Origin: Periplaneta americana
Lineage: Eukaryota; Arthropoda; Insecta; Blattodea; Blattidae
NCBI RefSeq assembly: GCF_040183065.1
Contig: NC_091133.1
Span: 132,792,806 to 132,856,805, forward strand
DNA length: 64,000 nt
Reading direction: 5' to 3'
A model generated the notes under the pieces. That model was not told the DNA's origin. It saw nothing but the letters and a program-made list of their open reading frames with translations, and made no database searches. A program made the translations under genes and the position numbers. Below, piece after piece: positions 1 to 10,066 of the stretch (position 1 is the stretch's first letter; each line of letters begins with the position of its first letter).

Positions 1-620
1 TTTTTCCTGCCTCCATCATATTTTTCTGGGAATAGGAAATCCAATTTATGTGCCATATTTCGGACTATTCTAGCCCGAGCTTTCATATCCAGGGAGGGTC
101 GCGCAATCAAGCAAGATCTGCCCATTCCAATTCCTCGACTAAACAATGTATTGAGGGTCACATAGATATTTGATGTTTAAAGTTCCACACAGCCGCTGAC
201 GACGGGGAACTTCGTATCTCCCAACACAACTTGCAGAAATGTATTTTTAAAGTTTTAAAATAATGTGTCGTACATTTCGGAAAACTGGGATCACTTGAAA
301 AGCTCAACAGAAAGGATATTTTTTGTTCTTGTACAGCAAAGATTACGCCCTTTGAACAGATCAGGAAATTGACGCTTCATATAATACGGGATCGACCCAT
401 CTTTATAAAACATCGGTCTGTAATTCGTCATAAGATTTTGCATTCGGTTATGTCTATCCTCAATGAATGTTGTTATCACTTGAGTTTAAGTCGCTAATAT
501 TTTCAGTCAGATTAAAAATGTAATTTTGCTCTTGTATATCTATTTTTGACCTGGTCTATGAAGACATATCTGGCAATAGATCATAAAAAATTCATTTCCG
601 CACACTCTCTTTTCTGTTCA
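1..620. other. No gene seen
   Basis: AT-rich sequence with only short chance reading frames (longest about 60 codons). I recognise no repeat family here. Confidence 0.6.
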
Positions 621-621
621 G

Positions 622-712
622 AATCTAATTCTCTGTCCTGTATGTTAAAATTGAGACTGCCATTGTTTTATAAAATTTCAGTGCGTTTCTCGTCTCGTTA
701 TATTTCGTAGAT
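622..712 (-). pseudogene. Decayed LINE C-terminal fragment
   Basis: The minus strand reads a stretch containing LKFYKTMAVSILTYRTE. It resembles LKFYKVMAVPILLYGSE in the better LINE copy at 43588-44549 (RTE-like, second family). Only about 30 residues match and both flanks are unrecognisable, so this is probably a worn fragment of that family. Confidence 0.35.
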
Positions 713-840
713 TTTTCGGTAATTCTGGAGGACGACCACTCTATAACTTTCATTTTTTTTTTTACACAAACGACGATGTTATGTTTGGCTTTCGGAAGGA
801 AATACAAAACAATTTCGACTGTAACGTAACATAATCTATC

Positions 841-927
841 ACAACCTAAACTAACCTAACCTTAACTATACCTAACCCAACCAAAACTAACCAAATTTCA
901 CCTAACCTAACTTAACCTAACCTAAAC
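841..927. repeat. Interstitial telomere-like CCTAA tract
   Basis: Degenerate runs of CCTAA/ACCTAA fill this stretch. TTAGG (complement CCTAA) is the usual insect telomere unit. The units are imperfect and interrupted and unique DNA lies on both sides, so it is an interstitial tract and not a chromosome end. Confidence 0.6.
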
Positions 928-947
928 TGATCGCCACTAAGCAGTAG

Positions 948-973
948 TAATCATCATCATCATCATCATCATC
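948..973. repeat. (ATC)n microsatellite
   Basis: Eight consecutive ATC units. The same trinucleotide forms the tail of the LINE at 43588, but no LINE sequence is visible beside this tract. Confidence 0.8.
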
Positions 974-1258
974 TTAATTATTACATCTTACCGAATAGCC
1001 TACAGTGAATTCTTATTTGCAAGACACGAACTGTTTATTCTTTACACACCTGTGACTCAAGGAGGTCAGTGCATTGCCTTGATGATGACATTGTGCATCT
1101 GAGTGGCACTTCAAACTGAAGTTCATACACGTATTTTTTTAACTTCTATATAGCAAAGGAGAAGCATTTACTGCATGTATATGAATCTAATGTTAAGTAA
1201 TTGATAAGAAAGTTAGTATCCTGCTTGTTTCACGAAATTCGAATGCGTTTATAGTACA

Positions 1259-1909
1259 TTATGCAACGAGCTTATAATGAAGGTAATTAAGAAGCGAGTA
1301 TGCATATTTATGAAACTCGCTTGCGCTCGTTTCATAATTTTCATACGAGCTTCTTAATTACCATTATAGGCGAGTTTCATACGACTTTTTATGCTCGACC
1401 ATATTTCTAACTTGATATTATTAATTTTCTTTGTATCTGACCTTGACCAATGTCCCGTATGTTGTGAGATGTTGGCAGACGCGAAAGTATTGATTTTTTC
1501 CGAGGAACAGATGTTCACATTGACCTTGCTAGGCCATAAGAACCTACAGAAATAACATTGAAATTAAATTAGACATTGAAAAACGAGATGACAAATTGAA
1601 TTTATTTGAATATTATTTACAATTAACGCTAATTATTATAGTAACAGAACATAACCTTCTGCGACAGTATTGGATTTCCAGCCTCCGTGACTTTTCGCTA
1701 ATTCTCTTTCGATTGCATATCCGAGAATAATCGATGCTTGCGGTTTTATAACGGTAGAAAGCTGACATGTCATTGGCTGAACAGTTGTAACCTGAGTCGT
1801 CATTGGCTGAAAGACCTGACCTTTAATGAGTAGGTGTACTTTAATGACATGCATTAAAGGTCTGCTACCAGGTGTACAATTACTACATTTCGGCATGGTC
1901 GAGCGTAAA
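1259..1909 (-). mobile_element. Tyrosine-recombinase-like repeat, copy A
   Basis: A 15-bp inverted repeat, TTTATGCTCGACCAT at 1388-1402 and its near-complement at 1895-1909, bounds a 522-bp unit. Beyond the left end, 1272-1371 folds into a long imperfect hairpin whose loop reads GAAACTCGCTTGCGCTCGTTTC. The same layout recurs in two other copies in this window (11821-12380 and 16485-17979). A minus-strand frame at 1636-1896 ends in the motif HGGWKSNTVAEGYV. That matches the C-terminus of Crypton/DIRS-type tyrosine recombinases, where the Y of EGY is the nucleophile. The rest of a recombinase is absent, so this is a non-autonomous or decayed element. Family assignment is an inference. Confidence 0.55.
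1636..1896 (-). pseudogene. C-terminal fragment of tyrosine recombinase-like protein
   Basis: An 86-codon frame that ends LGYAIERELAKSHGGW followed by KSNTVAEGYVLLL and a stop. Copies B and C keep this last stretch in frame up to the same stop, although both share a deletion of roughly 80 bp just upstream that this copy lacks. The conserved arginine, lysine and histidine boxes of an active recombinase are not present. The start codon falls inside the terminal inverted repeat and may not be real. Confidence 0.45.
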
Positions 1910-1934
1910 GATTTTTAGTAAACATTTTCGATGT

Positions 1935-2387
1935 TGGATGATTGAGACAGAGCAAGCCAACGAAATAGCCAACCGATCAAACAAACCAAATAACCAACCG
2001 ACCGGAGAAACAAACCAACTAAATAACCAACTAACCAAACAAATTAACGAAATAAGCAACCGATGAAACAAACAAACCAAATAACCAACCGACCGGAGAA
2101 ACAAACCAACCAAATAACCAACTAACCAAACAAATTAACGAAATAAGCAACCGATGAAACAAACAAACCAAATAACCAACCGACCGGAGAAACAAACCAA
2201 CTAAATAACCAACTGACCAAACAAATTAACCAAATAAGCAACCGATGAAATAAACAAACCAAATAACCAACCGACCGGGAAACAAACCAACTAAATAACC
2301 AACTGACCAAACAAATTAACCAAATAATCAACCGACCGACCAAAGAAACCAACCAACGAACCAACCCACCGACCGACCGACCAACTA
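1935..2387. repeat. 91-bp minisatellite, about 4 copies
   Basis: The anchor ACCGGAG recurs at 2001, 2092 and 2183, with ACCGGG at 2274, an exact 91-bp spacing. Inside each unit the sequence is itself built from AACCAAA/TAACCAACT-like words, and the right end decays into (CCGA)n. The plus strand has very little T and the minus strand correspondingly little A. The reading frames on both strands are repeat translations, not genes. Confidence 0.9.
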
Positions 2388-2554
2388 ATCACTATCTGCT
2401 GTGTGATCCGCCTTCTTAACCTTAAAACCAGCGATGTGGCAAAAGACTTTCAGGGTGCTATGCAAAGACATTTCGCTAGCCCGCGCTACGAGCGTGCTAA
2501 ACTAGTCCCAGCTATCGACTGATTACTTGTACAGGATTCATACCATATCACGTC

Positions 2555-2667
2555 ACGTCATGTCACGTCACGTCACGCCAAGCCACGTCACGCCACGCCA
2601 CGCCACGTCACGTCACGTCATATCATATCATATCATATCATATCATATCATATCATATCATATCATA
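2555..2667. repeat. Pentanucleotide array (CGTCA then CATAT)
   Basis: 5-bp units shift from CGTCA/CGCCA to CATAT within one array. It forms the left half of the expanded MITE core. Confidence 0.9.
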
Positions 2668-2916
2668 TAATGAAGAGTCCACTGCAAGAATGATGGATGT
2701 CATCTGGAATACATTTTGCAGGAGAAGCAATTGAAAGTTTGAAATGCTTAGCGCTCAAAGCTTAACTGTGATTTTCCGATCATTACTGGACAATGACTAT
2801 CAGTGTTAATGCCATATAACTCTCTATGTACATTCTATATGTCTTAAGCTATGCATTGACAGTCTTGGTTCATTTTCGACAACAAAGTGACATCCATCAT
2901 TCTTGCAGTGGACACA

Positions 2917-3155
2917 TCACATCACATCACACATCACATCACAACACAACACTTCACTTCACTTCACTTCACTTCACTTCACTTCACTTCACTTCACATC
3001 ACATCACATCACAACACAACACAACACAACACAACACAACACAACACAACACAACACAACACAACACATCACATCACATCACATCACATCACATCACATC
3101 ACATCACATCACATCATATAATATATCATATCATATGACATCACATCATATCATA
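2917..3155. repeat. Pentanucleotide array (ACATC, ACTTC, ACAAC, ATATC)
   Basis: Blocks of different 5-bp words follow one another: ACATC, ACTTC, ACATC, ACAAC, ACATC, ATATC. All three plus frames stay open and translate as His/Thr/Ser-rich repeats of up to 117 codons. These are artefacts of the array and not proteins. Confidence 0.9.
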
Positions 3156-3243
3156 TCGCTAACACTGGTTTATGAATAAGAAAAACATTAGTTCGCTGAT
3201 CATCCACCGGAAGCCCGCGCTAAGAATGTCTATGAATACGGCC

Positions 3244-4212
3244 ACTATAGAGACGTATCCAATTCTGCAGTGACAACGATGGAGCTCACTCAGACCCGTT
3301 ACATTTATTAGATATGTAGGCTACAGTGACTTATGGAGCGCCCTGTATATATAGCTTCCGTCTGGAAACTTCACTGATTTAAAAACATGAGGCATTTCTA
3401 ATAGAGGCATGTGTGTCCCGTGATCATGTGCTCGTGTGTACTTGGGGCTTAGCTTTCCAAGAATTAGGTTAGCAATATCAGTTCGGTCATTCGTTCGTTT
3501 CGACTATATCGTGGGTCAGGTCCAGGCAACAGTTTGAGTCTGTCGGCTTCCCCGTCAGATGTGATAGCTCTTAATATAGATTCAGAGAGTAGTAAATTGC
3601 AGAGCTGTATGAAATGAGGTGGTCAAACTTCGCCTCATTCAATCATCTCTATTTCTTTCACTCTTCCTTCTTTGTCGTGTCTGCATTATCGCTTGCCTTC
3701 CTCGTCCGCCCTCACCAGAAAGCAAAGCACAACTTCAGCGAACTTAACAATGGCCCCATATCTCCTTCCATGCTAAGAACACGGAACAATGAAGAAATAT
3801 ACTGTTATTGTTTAACTTTTACAAATGTCTCTCTCGTTCCGATTACGACTCGGCTTATGGTCCATACAGTCCACAAATCCAAGTTTCCACATTCGAATGG
3901 CTATTTCGAAAGAGTTTTCTGTTTGTAGAAAGAAGAGAAATTTTACACACAGAATGTTATTTTATATAATACAGTGTTCAAATAAAATAACAAGTTTTTA
4001 TTGCTTTCCTGCATTCTGGCTATAATGGCGTCTGGAAAATTTTAAGAGCGGCTATAAATTGTAATATTATGTGAAAAATTCGAGCCAGAAGTATAGCAAA
4101 TATTTTAATATTGCGCTATATCATCTTCGGAGAATGCTTACACAGCTCTGGTTTCCTTGTTCCTTCTTATGATTTTTTTTTCCAATCCGTCACTTAACTA
4201 CTTGTGAAACAG
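3244..4212. other. No gene seen
   Basis: The longest frame is about 104 codons (3614-3928, plus) and shows no recognisable motif. I see no repeat boundary. Confidence 0.6.
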
Positions 4213-4220
4213 CAGCAATG

Positions 4221-4222
<2 letters not shown>

Positions 4223-4283
<61 letters not shown>

Positions 4284-5012
4284 TTATTTTAGCTGGCAGA
4301 GTTAAGGCCGTAAGGCCTTCTCTCCTACTCAACCAGCAAAAAGTATATATACATATGCATGAACTTACAAAGAATTCAACAATTTGATTTAGATGAGAGT
4401 TACATGTATACAAGAGTTATTTACGAATTAAACAACAAAATACTATGAACTATGTAGCAGAATTAAGCTAAAATACATAGAATGTTGTTAATATATTTCA
4501 AATAATGTTAGATAATACAAAGAGATTATTATGAGACAATTTTGAAAATACAGCACTATCAGGATGATGTCTAAAGAAAGAAACAACAATGTAGTCAGTG
4601 ATAGTTTAAATCAGTATGATTGGAGTGAAATGCTAATAAGGTTATCTTTTAAGCTGTTTTTAAAGGTGTTTATTGTCTTGCAGCCCCTAATACTTTGTGA
4701 CAAGGAATTCCATTGACGCGAGGTGGATACTGTAAAAGATGATGAATAACAAGATGTTCTATGAAGAGGTATACTTAGCGTGCCACAGATAAGTGATCTG
4801 GTATTTACGTCGTGGTTAGAGTATAGATAAGAGAAACGAGACGAAAGGTAATTTGGTGTTAATGTGTGCAGAATTCGAAAGAGTAAAGACGAAGAGTGTA
4901 AAGTTCTACATTCTTTAAGTCGGAGCCACGAAAGACTTGCGAAGGACGGTGATATGTGATCATATCGTCGGATGTTGCACACGTATCTGACGCACATATT
5001 CTGAGCTCGCTG
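4223..5012 (-). mobile_element. CR1/L2-like LINE, 5'-truncated 3' end
   Basis: On the minus strand, bases from about 5012 encode the C-terminus of a non-LTR reverse transcriptase. The frame opens in KLQRAQN and continues MCVRYVCNIRRYDHI, WLRLKECRTLHS, PNYLSSRFSYL and RQWNSLSQSIRG, ending at 4611. Downstream lie a 3' UTR, a hairpin at 4304-4319 (AAGGCC, loop, GGCCTT) and a (TTA)n tail at 4223-4283. The polymerase domain is missing, so this copy is dead. Assignment to CR1/L2 rests on the C-terminal pattern and is not certain. Confidence 0.8.
4611..4997 (-). pseudogene. LINE ORF2 C-terminal fragment
   Basis: 128 codons without a stop. They cover only the region after the RT thumb, with no catalytic motif. 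The apparent start methionine is internal to the original protein, since the homologous reading continues upstream to about 5012, where the element is truncated. Confidence 0.75.
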
Positions 5013-5200
5013 TAATTTGACTGACAGTTCAGAACTTAGGACACTTGGCGATTACGATACGTCCGAGGATTTGATAATTATAGGATTATCTGACATCCGT
5101 ATTAGATTTGGACAAAACCTCGAAAGCCAACTAGAATATGAGTCCCGCACGCTAAAACTTATACTACACCGGTCGCCAGGAAAATCTTTTTATTTCAGCA

Positions 5201-5444
5201 GGTTATTTCACGACGCTTTATCAACATCTTAGGTTATTTTAGCGTCTGAATGAGATGAAGGTGATAATGCCGGTGAAATGAATCCGGGATCCTGCACCGA
5301 AAGTTACCCAACATTTGCTCATATCGGTTTGAGGGAAAACCCCGGAAGAAACCTCAATCAGGTAACTTACCCCCACCAAGAATCGAACCCGGGCCACCTG
5401 GTTTCGCGGACAGACGCGCTAACCATTACTCCACAGGTGTGGAC
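5201..5444 (-). mobile_element. tRNA-derived SINE, family 1, copy a
   Basis: The tRNA-like head is at the right end on the minus strand, with an A-box-like TAATGGTTAGCG and a B-box-like GGTTCGATTC. The body carries the TTACCTG...TTTTCCGGGGTTTTCCC block and a tail ending GCGTCGTGAAATAACC. Two further copies (33414-33671 and 41951-42203) match along the whole length. The anticodon loop in this family reads CTGCGAA, Arg-like. Confidence 0.85.
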
Positions 5445-5856
5445 TGAGGCAAGTGTTTTCCGAACACAATTTCTTATGGTGATTTAATTACAAGCCTAGA
5501 ACGCCAATATGTATGAAACTTTTGAACTACCGTCAAATGTCAGGCACTGACAATGAAAGTGTGTTCAGGGATACAAATAAATTAGCAAACAAATTGAAGG
5601 AATGAGTTGCCATGGCAATACTTACATACGCATACATCAGAAACTAGAGATGCTACGTCTAAGATTAGACACGTACCTGAAACAAGTATATTGAGAAAGA
5701 CAATTCTGCAGTGCTCGGGAAAAGTGACATAAGTCAGTTTCCACAAACCTTTTTTGATAATTTATTGACAACTTACACAGGTTTATGTCGATTTGATTTT
5801 TTCTGTATGAATTATTGTAATGGGAGGAATACTTATGTATTTTGGTGTCTGGTAGA
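5445..5856. other. No gene seen
   Basis: No recognisable repeat or coding pattern. Confidence 0.55.
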
Positions 5857-5995
5857 GTTCCCGGGTAGCTCAGGTGGTAGAGCGTTGGTACGTTTAACCA
5901 AAGGTCCCGGGTTCGATGCCCGGGACCGGAACAATTTTTCCCTCGAAATTATTCAAATCAACTTTACAGGGAGTTATACCTGAAAGCTTGATTTG
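5857..5995 (+). mobile_element. tRNA-derived SINE, family 5, copy a
   Basis: 5857-5932 is a cloverleaf-like tRNA head. It has a D-arm GCTCAGGTGGTAGAGC, an anticodon stem TTGGT/ACCAA and a T-arm built on GGTCCCGGGTTCGATGCC. The acceptor arms GTTCCCG and CGGAAC pair imperfectly. After it comes AATTTTTCCCTCGAAATTAT and a short tail, also found at 58499-58640. The tail and imperfect acceptor stem argue for a SINE and not a functional tRNA gene. Confidence 0.75.
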
Positions 5996-6000
5996 TATAT

Positions 6001-6128
6001 GATTGTCTCGTGACCAGAACATTGTACGAGATGGAAATCTAAACATTGGAAATTTATCCTTTGAAATGGTGGAAAAATTCAAGTACCTTCGAGAAGCAGT
6101 AACAAATATAAATGACACCAGAGAGTAA
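6001..6128 (+). pseudogene. RTE-like LINE relic
   Basis: The translation resembles [15 protein letters not shown] and [19 protein letters not shown] of the intact RTE copies, i.e. the region just after the YADD motif. It is a short internal piece with both ends lost. Confidence 0.7.
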
Positions 6129-6224
6129 ATTAACGTGTACTAGTCGTTGAAATTTATCTGAAGTATAGGCTATTGCTAGAGAATCTTTAGTGTATTGTAA
6201 ATATTCAGAATTTAAATATGTATG

Positions 6225-6285
6225 TCACTGTCATATTAAGGCTGGAAGAGAAGGCTTAATGGCCTTAAGAGAAGTGGGTAGTGAT
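6225..6285 (+). repeat. LINE 3' UTR hairpin relic
   Basis: GCTGGAAGAGAAGGCTTAAT followed by GGCCTTAA matches the 3' UTR hairpin of the CR1/L2-like LINEs on the opposite strand sense. The coding part is not visible. Confidence 0.5.
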
Positions 6286-6289
6286 GCCT

Positions 6290-7079
6290 GTGCGATTAAA
6301 GTGTTTCAGTACAAACGTTTAGTTCAACATTTCTACACTTTTAGTGTTCAGAATGGAATAAAAATTTACGTGCTTGTACAATCAGTCATTCTGAATTATT
6401 CAGTTATATAAAAGACAACTAATTGCTTTCGTATCCAAGTGCAAAAGAAAGGCCCTAAATGATAACCTGTTTTCCCACTTTGATAAGTGAACCTAATTCT
6501 TCAGGTGCACATTACTTTCTACAATCTTCACTCATATGAATTATATTTTTTAAGTTATCTAGTGATGTATATTTTAAAATCTGAAGCAAAATTTAGTTAA
6601 ATATTTCACCACCAGTGAAACAGAAAAAATATTGAACTTTATTTAACATTTTTTGCAATTTTTTCAATCTACATATTTTTTTCTCGTGTTATGTGTGTGA
6701 TATTCTTAAACCTGTAGGTCTACTATGTAGAACACAGGTTGCAGAAAACACTGTAAAAATTTCATGTAAATTGATTCAATAGTTTCAGAGAAAAGTACAC
6801 TTAAGTTTGAAAAATGACAACTTTTGGAAAACTGTATTAAAAAAAGAAGGATCTATGAATTACGTGCATCTCCAAATGTAAAGAGACCATTTGAAGAGCT
6901 TATCTGCACAAATACCTCCAACAATATTTATAATTCTTTAAATAGCAAGTACTGTACTTTTTTTAAAACACAAAATAAAAATTGGAGGATTTTTGAACCC
7001 TAATCACTACCTGGTTCCCTTAACTGTGCCAGCTAAGATAAATCATTATATTCTTTTCTTCCACCGGATGGAAATCCAT
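6290..7079. other. No gene seen
   Basis: AT-rich, with no open frame worth calling. Confidence 0.6.
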
Positions 7080-7209
7080 TCCATTCATACTTACTTACTT
7101 ACTGGCTTTCAAGGAACCCGGAGGTTCATTGCCACCCTCACATAAGCCCGTCATTGGTCCCTATCCTGAGCAAGATTAATCCATTCTCTATCACTATACC
7201 CCACCTCCC

Positions 7210-8472
7210 TCAAATCCATTTTAACATTATCTTCCCATCTACGTCTCGGCCTTCCCAAAGGTCTTTTCCCTCTGGCCTCCCAACTAACACTCTATATGCA
7301 TTTCTGGATTCGCCCATACGTGCTACATGCCCTGCCCATCTCAAACGTCTGGATTTAATGTTCCTAATTATGTCAGGTGAAGAATACAATGCGTGCAGTT
7401 CTGTGTTGTGTAACTTTCTCCATTCTCCTGTAACTTCATCCCGCTTAGCCCCAAATATTTTCCTAAGCACCTTATTCTCAAACACCCTGAACCTATTTTC
7501 CTCTCTCAGAGTGAGAGTCCAAGTTTCACAATCATACAGAAGAACCGGTAATATAACTGTTTTATAAATTCTAACTTTCAGATTTTTTGACAGCAGACTG
7601 GAAGATAAAAGCTTCTCAACCGAATAATAACAGGCATTTCCCATATTTATTCTGCGTTTAATTTCCTCTCGAGTGTCATTTATATTTGTTACTGTTGCTC
7701 CAAGATATTTGAATTTTTCCACCTCTTCTAAGGATAAATTTCCAATTTTTATATTTCCATTTCGTAAAATATTCTCGTCACGAGACATAATCATATACTT
7801 TGTCTTTTCGGGATTTACTTCCAACCCTATCTCTTTACATGCTTGAAGTAGAATTTCCGCGTTCTCCCTAATCGTTTGTGGATTTTCTCCTAACATATTC
7901 ACGTCATCCGCATAGACAAGAAGCTGATGTAACCCGTTCAATTCCAAACCCTCTCTGTTATCCTGAACTTTCCTAATGGCATATTCTAGAGCGAAGTTAA
8001 AAAGTAAAGGTGATAGTGCATCTCCCTGCTTTAGTTCGCAGTGAATTGGAAAATCATCAGATAGAAACTGGCCTATACGGACTCTGCTGTAAGTTTCACT
8101 AAGACACATTTTAATTAATCGAACTAGTTTCTTGGGAATACCAAATTCAATAAGAATATTATATAAAACTTCTCTCTTAACCGAGTCATACGCCTTTTTG
8201 AAATCTAAGAATAACTGATATACTGTACCCTTATACTCCCATTTTTTCTCCAATATCTGTCGAATACAAAAAATCTGATCAATAGTCGAGCTATTACGCC
8301 TGAAACCACACTGATGATCACCAATAATTTCATCTACATATGGAGTTAATCTTCTCAAAAGGATATTCGACAAAATTTTGTACGACGTCAACAAAAGTGA
8401 TATACCTCGAAAGTTACTACAGTTAGTCTTGTCCTCCTTCTTAAAAATAGGTACAATTATGGACTCCTTCCA
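7210..8472 (-). pseudogene. RTE reverse transcriptase, broken
   Basis: About 420 codons are open downstream of the stop at 8473-8475 and contain all RT palm motifs: A ([11 protein letters not shown]), B ([16 protein letters not shown]) and C (YADD). The frame is lost near 7268, where one A is missing from the GGAAAAAGACC run of other copies, so the last 30 residues are nonsense. Upstream codons 8796-8476 continue in the same frame. Confidence 0.85.
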
Positions 8473-9379
8473 TTATTCTGGTACAATTTCCTTTTCCCAA
8501 ATTGCAAGTACAAGTTTATAAATTTCGCTATATAATGCACTTCCACCCTCTTGTATTAATTCTGCTGGAATTTGATCGATACCTGGAGACTTATAATTTT
8601 TCAGGTTTTCTATCGCAATTTCGACTTCAGAAAGTGTGGGTTCGGGTATAAATGACTCAGCAGTTTGTACTTGAATTTCGTCCCGATCATTTCTGTTTGG
8701 CCTATGTATATTTAGTAGTTGTCCAAAATAGTTTTTCCATCTGTTCAGGATTAAATGAGAGTCTGCAAGCAAGTCACCATTCTCATCCTTGATCACGTTT
8801 GCCCTTGTCTGATATCCATTCTTGAAATTCCTTTATGCCTTTATATAAATCTCTAATATTTTTATTCTTACTATTTTTTCTACCTCATTCAGTTTTTCCT
8901 TCAAATCTCTCTTTTTATTGCTAAGCGTACGATTTGCTTCCCGTCTTATATTGAAATAATTATCTCTATTCACCTCAACTGGATCCTGTAAGAATTTCAA
9001 TTTTGCCTGTTTCCTTCTTTCTACTACCATGCAACAATCATCATCAAACCACGGTTTCTTTTTCTTAATTTCATAATAACCTATGCTCCGCTCAGCTGCA
9101 ATTTTGATATTATCGCGGATATTTTCCCACATGCTATTAACATCTAACTCTTCCTCAACATCGTCGGAACTTGCTAATACGGCAAACCTATTTGAAATTT
9201 CGACCTGATAATGTTCCTTAGTTTCCTCGTCCTTTAATTTCGAAATATTGAATCTTCTAATATTGACTTGTTGCTCTACTCGCTTGGCTACTGATAGTCT
9301 TTCTCTTAGTTCTCCAATTACCAAATAATGGTCAGAATTACAATCTGTCCCCCTTAAGGTTCGAATGTCTACTATACTA

Positions 9380-9962
9380 CTGGGTGTTCATTTCAAAGTG
9401 TGTCATGACGTCACTGTTGTTGGGTCACCGATTTGAAGCGAGTTTCAGCTTAAATGTTAGAGAAGTTGCCTATTATTTAAGGCGTTCTTCAATCTGAACT
9501 TGAGAACGTGTACGGTATAACTTGAACGTCGTAGCAACAGATGGCGGTCTGTACGGTCTGTGTGCTACCATAACCTCTTTCGAACTTTGTTTTGCGCCGG
9601 CAAGTCGTACGCAGGGTATTTGTTATCATCGGTAACATTCCACAACACAAATCAAATGCTCCGTGTCCATGTTGACCGTCGAAGTTAATGTCAACAAATA
9701 CGTAAGTAATCGTCTTAACCCTCTCCCCATATCCCGACAGTACGTATTTCCAAACAGTTCACATTCCTGCCACTACCGGCGTTACCGTACGTATCGGCAC
9801 GTACTCTTCAGAATGAACGCCGTACTTGCTAGCCAACTTCTCTGCCTCTTAGATTATACACCTGAGCTGCGGAAGTGTAGGAAGATTGAATTCTCTAGGC
9901 TCATCAGCTAGCCACATGAAGGCATACAGCGAGCCAAGACACATTTTGAACTGAACACCCAG
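9380..9962. mobile_element. Non-autonomous TIR element nested in LINE A
   Basis: CTGGGTGTTCATTTCAAAGT at the left and the complement of CTGGGTGTTCAGTTCAAAAT at the right form terminal inverted repeats of about 25 bp. The element interrupts the LINE between codons for DKRSH and VDIRT. Flanks read TACTATACTA and TAGTATGAC, so a TA or slightly longer duplication is possible but not resolved. I see no transposase and cannot name the superfamily. Confidence 0.75.
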
Positions 9963-10066
9963 TAGTATGACTCCGTTTATCTATCAAGATGTGATCTATC
10001 TGGTTATGTGTCAATCCATCTGGAGAAGTCCAAGTATATTTATGTATATCCTATCCATCCATTCAT

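Larger units (their letters stand above)
2453..3243. mobile_element. MITE expanded by pentanucleotide arrays
   Basis: The outer parts match the compact 180-bp MITE at 18731-18910. The left end starts GGGTGCTATGCAAAGACATT and the right end closes in TAAGAATGTCTATGAATACG, together giving an imperfect terminal inverted repeat of about 35 bp. In place of the short centre of the compact copy this one holds CATATC/CGTCA-type 5-bp arrays (about 2555-2667 and 2917-3155). Between them is a 185-bp unique spacer framed by a perfect 26-bp inverted repeat at 2677-2702 and 2888-2913. No transposase is present. The compact copy suggests a 3-bp duplication (TAC), which would fit PIF/Harbinger, but that is tentative. 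Confidence 0.75.
7089..10057 (-). mobile_element. RTE-like LINE, copy A (longest)
   Basis: Read on the minus strand. The 5' part (10057 to about 9963, then 9379-9340) encodes the end of the APE endonuclease (QIDHILIDKR, SDHYLV). A linker region follows (9324-8833), then the reverse transcriptase (8796-7210) with [30 protein letters not shown] and NPEKTKYM, then the C-terminal [11 protein letters not shown] block. It ends in an (AAGT)n tail at about 7089-7104. The gene is dead: a Gln to stop at 8473-8475, frameshifts near 8872, 8829 and 7268, and a 583-bp TIR element at 9380-9962. TCCATTCAT on both sides (7080-7088 and 10058-10066) may be the target duplication. RTE assignment is an inference from domain order and tail. 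Confidence 0.9.

Noticed and set aside
1883..2364. Leu/Val/Trp-rich minus-strand frames that look like membrane proteins
   Set aside because: They arise from the 91-bp minisatellite. The hydrophobicity comes from repeated TGGTT words and the two frames are interrupted at repeat edges.
2917..3155. CRISPR-like array
   Set aside because: Contiguous 5-bp units with no spacers. The genome is eukaryotic.
2826..3179. 117-codon His/Thr/Ser-rich frame
   Set aside because: It is a direct translation of a pentanucleotide array that is open in all three plus frames.
5857..5932. Functional tRNA gene
   Set aside because: The acceptor stem is mismatched, the 3' sequence continues into a repeated tail and further copies share that tail, so a SINE is the better reading.
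7154..7567. 137-codon plus-strand frame
   Set aside because: Lies opposite the RTE reverse transcriptase. The same shadow appears opposite copies B, C, D and F.
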